A stretch of DNA of 64,000 nt from Tenacibaculum sp. SZ-18 (GCF_002813915.1 NZ_CP019335.1:1781777-1845776); one strand, 5' to 3'. Shown: positions 53,891 through 63,381, counted from the first letter of the stretch. A program made the numbers and translations. The notes: a model not told the origin generated them from the letters alone.

Positions 53891-54721
53891 TTAATCTCTA
53901 GAACCAGAGGTTTGTTGATTATATTTAGCTGCTAATCTTTTCGCCTCGGGTAAATAATTTTTTAAATCAGCTATTCTTGTTTCACTATGAGGGTGAGTAC
54001 TTAAAAACTCAGGAGGTGTCTGTCTTCCTCCTTTTTTTTCATTTTCACTCATTCTGATCCATACATTTACAGCTTCTTCCCCCTTGTAACCCGCCATAAT
54101 CATGAAAACTAAACCAAGTTTATCAGCTTCTGTTTCATGTGTTCTACTAAATTTTAACATTCCCAACGATGAACCAGCACCATAAGCCAAGTTCCATAGT
54201 TCTGAATTTTTGTTATTGTTCGTTCCTAAGGCAACAGCAACTCCACCTAATTGTTGAATTTGAGCGGAAGACATACGTTCTTGTCCATGTTTAGCAAAAG
54301 CATGAGCTACTTCATGCCCCATTACAGCAGCTACACCATCAGTATTAGCACAAATTGGCATAATTCCTGTGTAAAAAACCACTTTACCTCCTGGCATACA
54401 CCAAGCGTTAATTGTAGGATCTTTAATTAAATTAAACTCCCATTTATAAGAATCAGCCTCTGATTTCATCCCATTAGCACGCATAAATCTGTCAACTGCC
54501 GATGCAATATTTTTTCCAACTAATTCTAATTTTCTTCCTTGAGAAGTGTTTGAAATAATTTTCTTCGTATTTTCTTTCAAAAATCCATTATACTGTTGAA
54601 AACTCATTGGTAATACCTCGGCATCACTTACAAAGTTTAATCGTTTTCTTCCAGTAATCGGCACCGTACTGCATTGTACAAATATTACTAAAAGGAATAT
54701 TATGGTTATTATTCTTCTCAT
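53891..54721 (-). CDS. M48-family zinc metallopeptidase, probable lipoprotein
   Basis: This 276-residue protease has H136-E-V-A-H140 in GHEVAHAFAKHG and the third ligand Glu in THETEADKLG, as in HtpX/BepA-like M48 enzymes. The N-terminus has a hydrophobic segment ending FVQC at Cys17, then STVPITGRKRLNFVS, typical of outer-membrane-facing M48 lipoproteins. It probably takes part in quality control of envelope proteins. It is divergent from the serine hydrolase gene. Confidence 0.88.
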   Translation of the reverse strand: MRRIITIIFLLVIFVQCSTVPITGRKRLNFVSDAEVLPMSFQQYNGFLKENTKKIISNTSQGRKLELVGKNIASAVDRFMRANGMKSEADSYKWEFNLIKDPTINAWCMPGGKVVFYTGIMPICANTDGVAAVMGHEVAHAFAKHGQERMSSAQIQQLGGVAVALGTNNNKNSELWNLAYGAGSSLGMLKFSRTHETEADKLGLVFMIMAGYKGEEAVNVWIRMSENEKKGGRQTPPEFLSTHPHSETRIADLKNYLPEAKRLAAKYNQQTSGSRD

Positions 54722-54836
54722 TTTTATAACATTTTGGTTCTATATTTTGTTAAACTGATTGACTGCGAAAAAGTCACTTCAACTACAGTATTAAAAATAC
54801 AAATTCTATCTTTACATTGAAAATTAATATTCTTTT

Positions 54837-55712
54837 ATGATTCAGGTTCCAAAAGACAAGTTAATTCCTGCCAGTATTTCGATTCCTAAAACTATTCAAA
54901 CTGTAGCTAAAATCATTCAATTTTTTTCAAATGGATTAGCGACTAGGTTTTCTGCTAAACTTTTTTCCACCCCAGTAAAATTTTCAACTCCGAAAAGAGA
55001 GAAAATGATGTGGGAAAGCGCACAAAAAAGCACTTTAACTATAGCCTCTTTAGAAAGTGATATTGAAGTTTTGACATATGGATTTTCTTCAAAAAAAGTA
55101 CTTTTAGTGCATGGATGGTGTGGAAGAAGTACACAGTTATTTATGGTTGCCGACAAATTATTAGAAAATGGTTACATGACCATTTCTTTCGACGCTCCTG
55201 CTCATGGAAATTCAGATGGAAAATCTTCTTCAATGCCTGAATTTGTAGCCGCAATTAATACAATAAATGAGAAATTAGGTCCTTTCGACGCTGCTGTTGG
55301 TCATTCTTTAGGAGGAATGAGTTTGTTCACTGCAATCGCACAAGGTATGTCTGTTAACTCAGTAGTTAGTATCGGCTCTGGAGATACGATTACAGCAATT
55401 ATTCAAAACTTCATAAACAACCTTGACTTAAAACCTAAAATTGCAAAAAACTTAAAGAAATATTACGACAAAAAACACCAAGAAGATATTGATAACTATG
55501 CTAGTTCTAAACAAGCTAAGGTAATTAATGCTGCTGCTCTTGTAATTCATGATTCGTTAGATGGAGATGTTCCTGTAAGTTGTGCTTATAATATACGTCG
55601 AAACTTAAAGAATGGTTCAATTTTAATCACTACTGGATTAGGACACACCAAAATTCTACGTGATAAAAAAACCACAAATAGGATTGTTTCATTTATTAAA
55701 CGTCATTCATGA
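54837..55712 (+). CDS. Alpha/beta hydrolase with serine nucleophile
   Basis: This 291-residue hydrolase has the nucleophile elbow GHSLGG (Ser157), oxyanion motif HGWCGR (92-97), the acid-type loop around DSLDGDVPV and His in GLGHTKILRD. It has no signal peptide, so it is cytoplasmic. It is a probable esterase or lipase-like enzyme of unknown substrate. Its last four bases overlap the msrB start (ATGA). Confidence 0.78.
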   Translation: MIQVPKDKLIPASISIPKTIQTVAKIIQFFSNGLATRFSAKLFSTPVKFSTPKREKMMWESAQKSTLTIASLESDIEVLTYGFSSKKVLLVHGWCGRSTQLFMVADKLLENGYMTISFDAPAHGNSDGKSSSMPEFVAAINTINEKLGPFDAAVGHSLGGMSLFTAIAQGMSVNSVVSIGSGDTITAIIQNFINNLDLKPKIAKNLKKYYDKKHQEDIDNYASSKQAKVINAAALVIHDSLDGDVPVSCAYNIRRNLKNGSILITTGLGHTKILRDKKTTNRIVSFIKRHS

Positions 55713-56191
55713 AAAATGTAATTTTATATCTAACAATTGTTAGTTTCCTTCTTAGCTGTCAAACTACTGCTCAAAATAAGAAATCAGAAAAGAAATATAA
55801 AATTGAAAAATCAACAGCTGAATGGAAAAAAGCATTGACTCCAATGCAATTTTATGTTTTAAGAGAAGCTGGAACAGAAAGACCAAACTCAAGTGAATAT
55901 ACATATTTTAAAGGTAAAGGTACTTTTGTTTGTGTTGCTTGTAAAACACCTCTATATACATCAGAAAGAAAATATGATTCTGGATCTGGATGGCCATCTT
56001 TTGACAAAGCCATTGAAAAAAATATAGAAACAGATACAGATTATAAAATCGGTTATGCCAGAACTGAATTAAAATGTAACACATGTGGCGGTCATTTAGG
56101 ACATCGATTTAACGATGGACCAAGAGAAACAACAGGAATTAGAGACTGTATCAATGGAGTTGCATTAGAGTTCGTTCCGAATAAAAAATAA
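55709..56191 (+). CDS. msrB: Exported peptide-methionine (R)-S-oxide reductase
   Basis: This 160-residue enzyme reduces methionine-R-sulfoxide in proteins. Zinc ligands C75-x-x-C78 and C123-x-x-C126, the GSGWPSF loop and the catalytic Cys147 in RDCING are present. A lipoprotein-like signal (IVSFLLSC, Cys17) points to the periplasm, so this version repairs envelope proteins. No resolving Cys is obvious at the usual position, so it may need another reductant. The gene overlaps the hydrolase gene by four bases. Confidence 0.9.
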   Translation: MKNVILYLTIVSFLLSCQTTAQNKKSEKKYKIEKSTAEWKKALTPMQFYVLREAGTERPNSSEYTYFKGKGTFVCVACKTPLYTSERKYDSGSGWPSFDKAIEKNIETDTDYKIGYARTELKCNTCGGHLGHRFNDGPRETTGIRDCINGVALEFVPNKK

Positions 56192-56225
56192 CGTATATTA
56201 TGGTTGAACTTTTCAACTCATTTTT

Positions 56226-56777
56226 ATGTCTTCTTATTTAAATAGTGCGAGAAAACAATTCGAATATTACAAAAGCTTAGGGGATAAAACATTTCAACAA
56301 TTATCTGAAGAACAAATCTTTTGTCATCCTAGTGAAGAAAGTAACTCGATAGCTATTATAATAAAACATTTAGTTGGTAATATGTTATCTCGTTGGACGA
56401 ACTTTCTTACAGAGGATGGAGAAAAAGAATGGAGGAATAGAGACAAAGAGTTTATCAATTCTTTTAAAACTAAGGAAGACTTAATTACGTACTGGGAAAG
56501 CGGGTGGGAATGCCTGTTTAATGCTATTAACCCTCTTAAAACAGAAGATTCTGAACGAATAATTTACATACGAAATGAAGGACATACAGTCACAGAGGGA
56601 ATTAATAGACAATTATGTCATTATGCATACCACGTTGGACAAATTGTTTTCCTTGGCAAAATCTTGTTAGATAGTAATTGGAAATCGTTATCAATTTCAA
56701 AAGGGCAATCTAAAAATTACAATAAAAATAAGTTCTCTAAAGAAAAATCAAGAAAACACTTCACAGAAGATTTATGA
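56226..56777 (+). CDS. DUF1572 (DinB-like) protein
   Basis: This 183-residue protein is mostly helical and fits the DUF1572 group of the DinB/YfiT four-helix family: QQLSEEQIF, IKHLVGNMLSRWTNFL with the first metal His, and CHYAYHVGQIVFLGK with the two later His. Such proteins bind a metal, and some are thiol transferases that use bacillithiol, which this organism probably makes. That link is inference. Its end overlaps the tail of the LacI gene. Confidence 0.78.
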   Translation: MSSYLNSARKQFEYYKSLGDKTFQQLSEEQIFCHPSEESNSIAIIIKHLVGNMLSRWTNFLTEDGEKEWRNRDKEFINSFKTKEDLITYWESGWECLFNAINPLKTEDSERIIYIRNEGHTVTEGINRQLCHYAYHVGQIVFLGKILLDSNWKSLSISKGQSKNYNKNKFSKEKSRKHFTEDL

Positions 56778-57773
56778 CCTTTTAAAAGTAGTTTCTCTCT
56801 CTCTTAAAGTAGAATCAACAACTTTTTGTTCAATTACTTTGTTTGGTCTTTTAAATCGTTCTAGTAATAATTTTGCTGCTGTTCTACCTACTTTTTTACC
56901 GTGTTGATCAACAGTTGTTAAACTAGGACTTAAATGCTCTGATAGTGTTTTTCCTGCATAACCAATAATAAATAACTTACCATTATCTAGTAAATCATTT
57001 TTCTTTCCTGCTCTAAATGCGGCTAAAGAGGACTCTTCATCCAAAGCAATTATCGCATCAATATCTCCCTCCTTTAATAGTTTATTCAATTTTACCTCAA
57101 TAAAATCTTCAGGACCTTCAATAATAATAGGTTCGTGTTTATCTATTATACTATCGGTGTACCCTTTAGTTCGTTGTTGACCAACACTTAACTTACCGAT
57201 TGTTGAAGCTAAAACTATTTTATTTCTTCCTTTGAATTTTAAATCTCTAACTGCTTTTAGGATTGCATCATAATCATCTACCAATACCTTATCGGAATTA
57301 ATTGTGTTTTCAACCCTATCAAACATTACAACATGAATATCTTCAGGAATATCATACAAGTGAGAAAAATCTTGTATTACTTGTGTTTCCTCTGAAACAC
57401 TAATAATAATTCCATCAACCATCCCATTAGTCAATGTTTCGATTGACTTCACTTCTTTTTCATGAGACTCATTAGTAATAGAAATTACAATGTTATAATT
57501 CGTGTTTGCTACAACAGATTCTATTCCTCTTAAAGCACGAGACAAAAAGAAATTTTTAATACTTGGAAGTACTACACCAATTGTATTGGTTTTTCCCGAC
57601 TTTAAATTTAATGCTGCCCTGTTTGGCTTGTAATTATGAAGTTTAGCCGCTTCCTCTACTTTTCTTTTAGTAGATTCACTTATTTCATGACTATCATTTA
57701 AAGCCTTTGAAACTGTGGAAACTGAAACCTTTAAAAGTTTTGCTAATTCCTTTAGGGTTATACTTTTTTTCAT
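56772..57773 (-). CDS. LacI-family transcription regulator
   Basis: This 333-residue regulator has the N-terminal HTH (ITLKELAKLLKVSVSTVSKALN), hinge helix and a periplasmic-binding-like sensor domain (about 60-330; NTIGVVLPSIKNFF). The classic residues for operator binding are conserved. No sugar gene is adjacent, so its ligand and targets are unknown. The promoter side (57774-57879) holds no clear palindrome with a central CG. Confidence 0.88.
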   Translation of the reverse strand: MKKSITLKELAKLLKVSVSTVSKALNDSHEISESTKRKVEEAAKLHNYKPNRAALNLKSGKTNTIGVVLPSIKNFFLSRALRGIESVVANTNYNIVISITNESHEKEVKSIETLTNGMVDGIIISVSEETQVIQDFSHLYDIPEDIHVVMFDRVENTINSDKVLVDDYDAILKAVRDLKFKGRNKIVLASTIGKLSVGQQRTKGYTDSIIDKHEPIIIEGPEDFIEVKLNKLLKEGDIDAIIALDEESSLAAFRAGKKNDLLDNGKLFIIGYAGKTLSEHLSPSLTTVDQHGKKVGRTAAKLLLERFKRPNKVIEQKVVDSTLRERETTFKRS

Positions 57774-57879
57774 AAAAACAGAAAATTTGTCTGATGGATT
57801 TGCCGTAAATTTATCAATTTAAAATTAGTAACGAAATAAAGAAGAACCTAGATTTGTAAAAACTCTATTTTTTATTGTT

Positions 57880-58419
57880 ATGAAGAACTATATTTTCACT
57901 TCGGAAAGATTAGGATTCAGAAAATGGGAATTGGAAGATGTTGAAACTCTTCATGAATTAAATTCGAATGAAAAAGTAATGCAATATTTTCCAAGTATTC
58001 AAACGAAAAATCAAAGTGTAGCTTTTATTGAAAGAATGAGAAAACAGTTTGAGCAAAACATGTATTGTTATTTCGCAGTTGAAATAATAGAAAGTAAAGA
58101 ATTTATTGGTTTTATCGGAATTTCAGAGCAAACTTACGAAACTGACTTTAATCCATCTGTTGATATTGGCTGGAGAGTTTTACCAAAATACTGGGGTAAA
58201 GGATATGCTACTGAAGGAGCAAAACAGTGTTTATATTATGCTTTTAATATTATAAAATTGAAAAAAATTGTATCTGTTGCACCAGTAGTTAATACTCCTT
58301 CAATTACGGTGATGAAAAAAATTGGAATGCAAAAAGTTAAATCATTCCATCATCCTTTATTAAAAGATTTTCCAAAGTTAGAAGAATGTGTTTTGTATGA
58401 GGTAGATAATTCTTTTTAA
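57880..58419 (+). CDS. GNAT acetyltransferase, RimJ/RimL-like
   Basis: This 179-residue enzyme has the RimJ/RimL start (TSERLGFRKWELEDVETL), motif A with LPKYWGKGYATEGAKQ (acetyl-CoA pyrophosphate loop, Q/R-x-x-G-x-G/A) and the VAPVVNTPSITVMKKIGM motif B. It acetylates an amino group, possibly a protein N-terminus. The gene is monocistronic and divergent from the LacI gene. Confidence 0.85.
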   Translation: MKNYIFTSERLGFRKWELEDVETLHELNSNEKVMQYFPSIQTKNQSVAFIERMRKQFEQNMYCYFAVEIIESKEFIGFIGISEQTYETDFNPSVDIGWRVLPKYWGKGYATEGAKQCLYYAFNIIKLKKIVSVAPVVNTPSITVMKKIGMQKVKSFHHPLLKDFPKLEECVLYEVDNSF

Positions 58420-58487
58420 AATTCTTCAGTAACAAAAACAACTCTTTTTCGTCTTTCATTTGAAATACTCAAGTATTCCTTAGTAAA

Positions 58488-59096
58488 ATGAAAAACAAAC
58501 TATTTCCTCAAATTTTTATTATTTATCTGAGGTATCTAATTGGTTTTGCCTTTGTGTTTGCAAGCATTGTAAAAATTCAAGGGTTACGATTTACGGCCGA
58601 TAGTGGAGCTGAAAATCCAATAAATAGTGCCTGGCATTATTTTGAAACAATGTATCAATCTGGAATTTATTGGAGGTTTTTAGGTTTTGGTCAATTGGTT
58701 GCTGGATTATTATTAATGACTCAAAAATATGCTAAGCTTGGTGCTATTTTATTTTTACCTATTATACTGAACATCTTTGTCATTACAATATCTTATGACT
58801 TTAGAGGAACACCTATTATAACAAGTTCGATGCTTTTAGCAAATATTTTATTGATTATTTGGGATTGGGACACCTTAAAAGTCCTATTCAATAAACAACC
58901 TGTGTTTCCTAAAAAAGACAGAATAGAAAACAATTCTATATGGATAATTCTTGGAGTTCTATTCTTTATACTTACGATTTTAGCAAAACTAGTTCTCAGT
59001 TCGTCCTTCCTTGTAATTATAGCATTATGTTTTTTAATTATAGGACTTTTAGGATTGATTATTGGTATTAAAAGAAACAAAAAACTTGGTTTTTAG
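58488..59096 (+). CDS. DoxX-like membrane protein
   Basis: This 202-residue protein has about six hydrophobic segments: 10-28, 62-77, 83-100, 106-124, 150-166 and 172-192. The N-terminal RYLIGFAFVFASIVKIQG and the Gly-rich FGQLVAGLLLM segment resemble the DoxX/DoxD family. That family covers small membrane oxidoreductase subunits and proteins of unknown role. No partner gene is adjacent. Confidence 0.6.
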   Translation: MKNKLFPQIFIIYLRYLIGFAFVFASIVKIQGLRFTADSGAENPINSAWHYFETMYQSGIYWRFLGFGQLVAGLLLMTQKYAKLGAILFLPIILNIFVITISYDFRGTPIITSSMLLANILLIIWDWDTLKVLFNKQPVFPKKDRIENNSIWIILGVLFFILTILAKLVLSSSFLVIIALCFLIIGLLGLIIGIKRNKKLGF

Positions 59097-59102
59097 ATAG
59101 AG

Positions 59103-59858
59103 TTAATTTCCTTCAAACCAATTCTTAAATGCTGAGACCTTCTCTCGACTTACAACAATTTCTTTTTCAATAGTAATGGTTGGAGATATTTTCAACCTAC
59201 TGTTTGAATAAATAACCACATCTTTTATTGCATTTATATTGATAATAAAACTTCTGTTAACCCTATAGAAACTTGTAGGTATTAAAAGTTGACTTAAATC
59301 TTCTAGTTTAAAATCAACAATAAACTTTTTTTCTTCATTTGTAATTAAATGTACTGTTCTTCCTTCTGCAAAAAATAAAGCAATTTCTTCTGTTTTTATG
59401 GAATGAATATGGTTTCCTAATCGAACCAAGAAACGGTCTTTTGTTTTTCTTTGAACCAACTCCTCTCCTACTTTTGTCAGGACTTCTTTAGAAGTAAAAA
59501 GGTTCTGAATCGATTCTAACTTTACCAACGATTTTGCAATATCAGTATACGTTAGTGGTTTTAAAATATAATCGATACTATTTACTTTAAAAGCATCAAT
59601 AGCGTACTCATCAAAAGCAGTAATAAAAATAATTGGCTTCTGAATTGCTACTTTATTAAATATCTCAAAACTTAAACCGTCTGTTAATTGGATATCCATA
59701 AAAACCACATCAAAATCCGTTTGATCTTTAAAAAAAGTAATCGCATTTGAAATACTATCTAGTCTTTCTATAACTTCAATTTCGTGGCTATATTTCAATA
59801 AATAGCGTTCTAACTTTTCTAGAGCTAAAACTTCATCTTCAACAATAACTACTTTCAT
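59103..59858 (-). CDS. LytTR response regulator
   Basis: This 251-residue regulator has a receiver domain (1-120) with acidic pair E7-D8, phospho-acceptor Asp55 in FMDIQL, Thr in FITAFDEYA and Lys in DYILKPL. A C-terminal LytTR DNA-binding domain (about 150-250) shows VRLGNHIHSIKTEEI and FYRVNRSFIININAI. It is the last gene of a minus-strand run with two kinase-like genes and an exported repeat protein. It starts 8 bases after the kinase-like gene. It probably binds the direct repeat at 63382-63417. Confidence 0.92.
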   Translation of the reverse strand: MKVVIVEDEVLALEKLERYLLKYSHEIEVIERLDSISNAITFFKDQTDFDVVFMDIQLTDGLSFEIFNKVAIQKPIIFITAFDEYAIDAFKVNSIDYILKPLTYTDIAKSLVKLESIQNLFTSKEVLTKVGEELVQRKTKDRFLVRLGNHIHSIKTEEIALFFAEGRTVHLITNEEKKFIVDFKLEDLSQLLIPTSFYRVNRSFIININAIKDVVIYSNSRLKISPTITIEKEIVVSREKVSAFKNWFEGN

Positions 59859-59866
59859 TTGTTTGA

Positions 59867-60886
59867 TTATTTTGTGGTTAGTTTTGGTAATTTGATGGTT
59901 CGTGTTGAGTCTGTTGAGATCACTTCAATTTTATAATCACTATAAATCCCGTAAATTCTTTCTATTTCCTTAAAGCTATCTATCGAAAATACTGAAGTGA
60001 TTTTATCGTTTGTTGCATAACTAATTATAAACTTATCTTTCTCTTCTTCAATGGTAATAATTAATTCTACATTAATAGAAATTATAGTAGTTCTTATAAT
60101 TTGTTCAACAATAAAAAGTAAGCTTCTTGGAACGATTAAAAATGAAGATTCTAACTTATTTAAAATAGATACATTTCTATAGGGCAAATAATTAAATAGT
60201 TTTACTAAAACCTCAGTGGATTCTAATTCTTCATTCCAATGAACTAATTGTTTTTGCTTACTCGATAAAATGTAGCGATATATAGTAGCCAAATAATCAA
60301 TAAAATCATCCGCCTTTTCTTTATCGTGTTTTATGAGAACTAACAAGTTTTCTAAACTTTCAAATAATAAATCAGGATTTATACCTTGTTTGAATTCGTT
60401 AAAATCTTGTTCTATATGATTTAGATAAATCTCTTCTTCTTTTAGTTTTTCACTATTTATCTTATGTAAATACTGGTGACTTATGAATAGCAAAATATAA
60501 ATAATAGTGATTGAACAAAAAATTGAATTAAATAACCATAGCTCTTCAGAATTAGCAGAAAAACCAAGTATACTTTTATAGTAAAAGGAAATAATAATCG
60601 TAACCAATCCTACACATAACAGCATGGATACAATAATTTGAACGATAACTGATATCAACTCATTTGTGAAGAACTTAACTCTCTTAAACAATAGTAAAAG
60701 CAATCTAGAAAACTCTTGAATAATGTACGACATTCCTATGCATACATATAATTCTTCTCCAAGAAATTCATTTTGCAATTGAGCTACATTATTGTTTACC
60801 AATAAAATTAATAGATATACAATAACTCCACTGAAAATCGGGCTTAATAAACGAAATAACGGTTTATGAATAAATAACTTTATCAT
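59867..60886 (-). CDS. LytS-like membrane pseudo-histidine kinase
   Basis: This 339-residue protein has four membrane helices (about 12-32, 44-66, 80-103, 118-137) and a cytoplasmic His-kinase-like domain. Where active LytS proteins have PHFLFN it has INPDLLFESL, so the phospho-acceptor His is Asp172. The ATP N-box NAxKHN is replaced by EQIIRTTI and the G-box Gly pair is missing. It is therefore unlikely to phosphorylate and may act as a dimer partner or brake of the kinase encoded just upstream. Its start overlaps that gene by four bases. Confidence 0.85.
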   Translation of the reverse strand: MIKLFIHKPLFRLLSPIFSGVIVYLLILLVNNNVAQLQNEFLGEELYVCIGMSYIIQEFSRLLLLLFKRVKFFTNELISVIVQIIVSMLLCVGLVTIIISFYYKSILGFSANSEELWLFNSIFCSITIIYILLFISHQYLHKINSEKLKEEEIYLNHIEQDFNEFKQGINPDLLFESLENLLVLIKHDKEKADDFIDYLATIYRYILSSKQKQLVHWNEELESTEVLVKLFNYLPYRNVSILNKLESSFLIVPRSLLFIVEQIIRTTIISINVELIITIEEEKDKFIISYATNDKITSVFSIDSFKEIERIYGIYSDYKIEVISTDSTRTIKLPKLTTK

Positions 60887-61887
60887 CTAATAATTGGCAA
60901 TTTAACAAGAAAGTGTTGTCCGTTAGTTATTATAATTCCTCGTCCTTTTAATAGTAAATAACGAGTATTAATATTTTTCAAACCAATTTTAGTAGAATTA
61001 ACTTTATTGGGTAATTTTGTAACATTGTTTCTAACATAGATAAATTCCTTATCATTTGTTATCTCAACTTTAAGAGGATTCTCTTCACTTAAAACATTAT
61101 GTTTTACAGCGTTTTCAACTAACATTTGTAAAGCTAATGGCGGTATTTTAGTTTCTAAAACTTCTGAATCAATATTAATATCACAAGTATATTTTTTTCC
61201 AAATCTATTTGAAATTAAATAGTTACAAGAAATTACCAACTCTAATTCTGAAGTAACAGTTGTTAGTTTTTTCGAATAACTCTTCAAAACATGATCATAC
61301 ATTTGAGCAAATTTTCTAATAAAGGAAGATGCTTTCTGTTCATCTTTATGAATTAAAGAAGATGCTGTGTTTAAACCATTGAATAAAAAATGTGGACTAA
61401 TTTGAGACTTTAAGGCATTTAACTGTTGTTCTATTTGTTTACGTTCTAATCTTAGTGTTTCAATTTGAAGAATGGAGTAAGAATAAAAAGAATATAAAAC
61501 GAAATAAATCACTTGAAAAACTATTGAAATTAGAAATAACAAGATTCCCAATTTTAAAAGAGGTAGTTTAAACGTTGATAGAAATTCTATCTCACCGTTA
61601 ATATAAAAATAAACATACAAGCAAAGAAAAACCAACAGAAAAGATCCTAAAAAATGAGCAAGAATACCAAGTAATAATCGAGTTCCGTCATATTTTTTCC
61701 AAGGTAGATACTTGTCTAACAAAATTGCGCAAACATGATTTACATATCCTGCAGAAACCCCTAACAAAGTAAAACGGAACAAATTTGTTACCGTTATACT
61801 TTCATTTTGGTCACTAATTAACATATAATATCCTACGAGAAATCCTAATATTCCGCCAATACTCGCAATTAGAATATGTTTTTTCAT
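60883..61887 (-). CDS. LytS-type sensor histidine kinase
   Basis: This 334-residue kinase has four to five membrane helices (about 5-25, 37-58, 72-96, 108-140) and the His_kinase motif QISPHFLFNGLN with phospho-acceptor His166. The ATP-binding N-box LVENAVKHN and the G-box KIGLKNINTRYLL are intact. It should sense an envelope signal and phosphorylate the LytTR regulator two genes downstream. The gap to the exported repeat gene is 91 bases and holds an 11-base hairpin without a U-run. Confidence 0.9.
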   Translation of the reverse strand: MKKHILIASIGGILGFLVGYYMLISDQNESITVTNLFRFTLLGVSAGYVNHVCAILLDKYLPWKKYDGTRLLLGILAHFLGSFLLVFLCLYVYFYINGEIEFLSTFKLPLLKLGILLFLISIVFQVIYFVLYSFYSYSILQIETLRLERKQIEQQLNALKSQISPHFLFNGLNTASSLIHKDEQKASSFIRKFAQMYDHVLKSYSKKLTTVTSELELVISCNYLISNRFGKKYTCDINIDSEVLETKIPPLALQMLVENAVKHNVLSEENPLKVEITNDKEFIYVRNNVTKLPNKVNSTKIGLKNINTRYLLLKGRGIIITNGQHFLVKLPIIR

Positions 61888-61978
61888 GTTTATTAAAATT
61901 TGATTAGTTGATTTTTTTGATTGATATAACTAAGGTAATTAAATATCATTTAGAAACTTAATCACCTTAATTATGGTG

Positions 61979-63313
61979 CTAGTAAATCGCTTTCATAGCT
62001 CTTCCGAAATATGTATCTGAATTAATAGATTTTGCTCTTGTCATATAAGCATCTTTTACTCTTTGAGACGAATTCTTTACACTTGGTGCAAACGCAACTA
62101 AAGAACTTGATAAGTAATTAGATGAATTGATATTTTTTAATGAGTTTAGAACTTTTATTAATTGGTCCTCTGATAAATTTTTCTTAGCTAATTTCTTATA
62201 CAATGAAGAAGCATAATAATCTGAACCCACATTTTTATTGATTAAACCTAATAACTGGGTTAATGATGAATTATTTAAATCCTTTTTCAATAAATCTTCA
62301 ATAATACTAGAAGAATAGTAATCTGAATCTACATCATCGATTGAAGAAATAAACTGCTTGTAGTTTTGATTTGATAGATTCTTCTTTTTCAATGCTTTTT
62401 TTAACACTTGGCTTTTATAATAATCTGAAGATATGCTATTTGAAAGTGTCATAACCTTTTCCATGTTTGATTTATTCAAATCTCTTTTGTCTAATATTTT
62501 CCCCAACACTTGTGATAAATAATAATCAGAATCAATATTATTTGAAATTTGAAGTAAGTCTCCCAATTGATCATCAGAAATATCATCATTTGAAATTGCC
62601 TTACTTAAAACTTGAGACTGATAATAATCTGACTGAATATTTTTCGATGCCTTAATGTATGCTGACAAAGTTTGTGAATTTCCTAAAAATGCTTTTTGAT
62701 TTTTTTGCAAAACTTCCGATAAATAATAGTCTGAATCTATTTTATCTCCTGCAACATCAACTACTCTTATTAATTCTGAATTATTCAAATTATATTCCAT
62801 TAAGTAAGAAAAATAGGCAGATGTAACATAATCACTTTCTAGTTCACGTATTTCTGATAGAACCGCATTCACGCCACCTTTTTTATAAAAACGTTTTACT
62901 CTAGATTCTGCCCCAATAGTTGTATTTCTAATGATTTCTGGTAGAATTTCAGCCAACCAAGCTTTTCCCTCTGGATGATAACTTTTCTCATTCCAACCAA
63001 CATAATATCTTTTCTTTAGAGTTCCGCTTTCAGCTTCTATTAGTAATCTTCTTTTCTTTCCAAAACTCGATTTTTTAATTTCAATAAATCCACCTCTCGA
63101 GATTGAGACAATATCTTTATCATCTTCAGATAAAACAATATCTCCTTCATACTCAATTTTAAAATCTCCTTTCCCTTTGATATCAATAGAAAAATTCCCT
63201 ATTCTTTTCTTTGTACTTGTGTAACTAACTGTACGTTGGGCAAAACTATCAGTAGTTATTAATAAACTAAAAATAGTTGCTAAAATGGTTAGTAAAAATG
63301 ACTTTGCTTTCAT
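61979..63313 (-). CDS. Exported protein with nine 34-residue S-D-Y-Y repeats
   Basis: This 444-residue protein has a signal peptide (1-25, ending FAQ), an N-terminal beta-rich part (about 30-110; FSIDIKGKGDFKIEYEGDI) and a helical repeat region. The repeat core S-D-Y-Y-x-S-x-V-L recurs at residues 160, 194, 228, 262, 296, 330, 364, 398 and 432, exactly 34 apart, with Asn at 399 and Thr at 434 as variants. This predicts an alpha-solenoid in the periplasm. It shares strand and probably transcript with the LytTR kinase genes. Similar short helical repeats occur in some M56/BlaR1-like proteins; I recall this only loosely. Confidence 0.8.
   Translation of the reverse strand: MKAKSFLLTILATIFSLLITTDSFAQRTVSYTSTKKRIGNFSIDIKGKGDFKIEYEGDIVLSEDDKDIVSISRGGFIEIKKSSFGKKRRLLIEAESGTLKKRYYVGWNEKSYHPEGKAWLAEILPEIIRNTTIGAESRVKRFYKKGGVNAVLSEIRELESDYVTSAYFSYLMEYNLNNSELIRVVDVAGDKIDSDYYLSEVLQKNQKAFLGNSQTLSAYIKASKNIQSDYYQSQVLSKAISNDDISDDQLGDLLQISNNIDSDYYLSQVLGKILDKRDLNKSNMEKVMTLSNSISSDYYKSQVLKKALKKKNLSNQNYKQFISSIDDVDSDYYSSSIIEDLLKKDLNNSSLTQLLGLINKNVGSDYYASSLYKKLAKKNLSEDQLIKVLNSLKNINSSNYLSSSLVAFAPSVKNSSQRVKDAYMTRAKSINSDTYFGRAMKAIY
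61982..62836 (-). repeat. Coding repeat array (102-base period) in the exported repeat protein gene
   Basis: Nine units of 102 bases (34 codons) cover residues 160-444. Protein cores are conserved but DNA sequence varies in third positions, so the array is old rather than a fresh expansion. Confidence 0.8.
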
Positions 63314-63345
63314 AAGTGTTATTTTTTTGTTTTTGAATTATACTT

Positions 63346-63353
63346 CAAAAATA
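63346..63353 (-). promoter_or_regulatory. -7 promoter box of the repeat-protein gene
   Basis: TATTTTTG on the minus strand matches TAnnTTTG and ends 32 bases before the ATG at 63313. A TTG at 63380-63378 lies 24 bases further upstream, close to normal -33 spacing. The direct repeat operator begins just beyond it. Confidence 0.5.
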
Positions 63354-63381
63354 GAACAGCAAATCAGTGAAAAAAAACAAA

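Noticed and set aside
61888..61978. Terminator between the repeat gene and the kinase gene
   Set aside because: An 11-base stem with one G-U pair exists but no T-run follows on the minus strand; it could be a partial attenuator at most.
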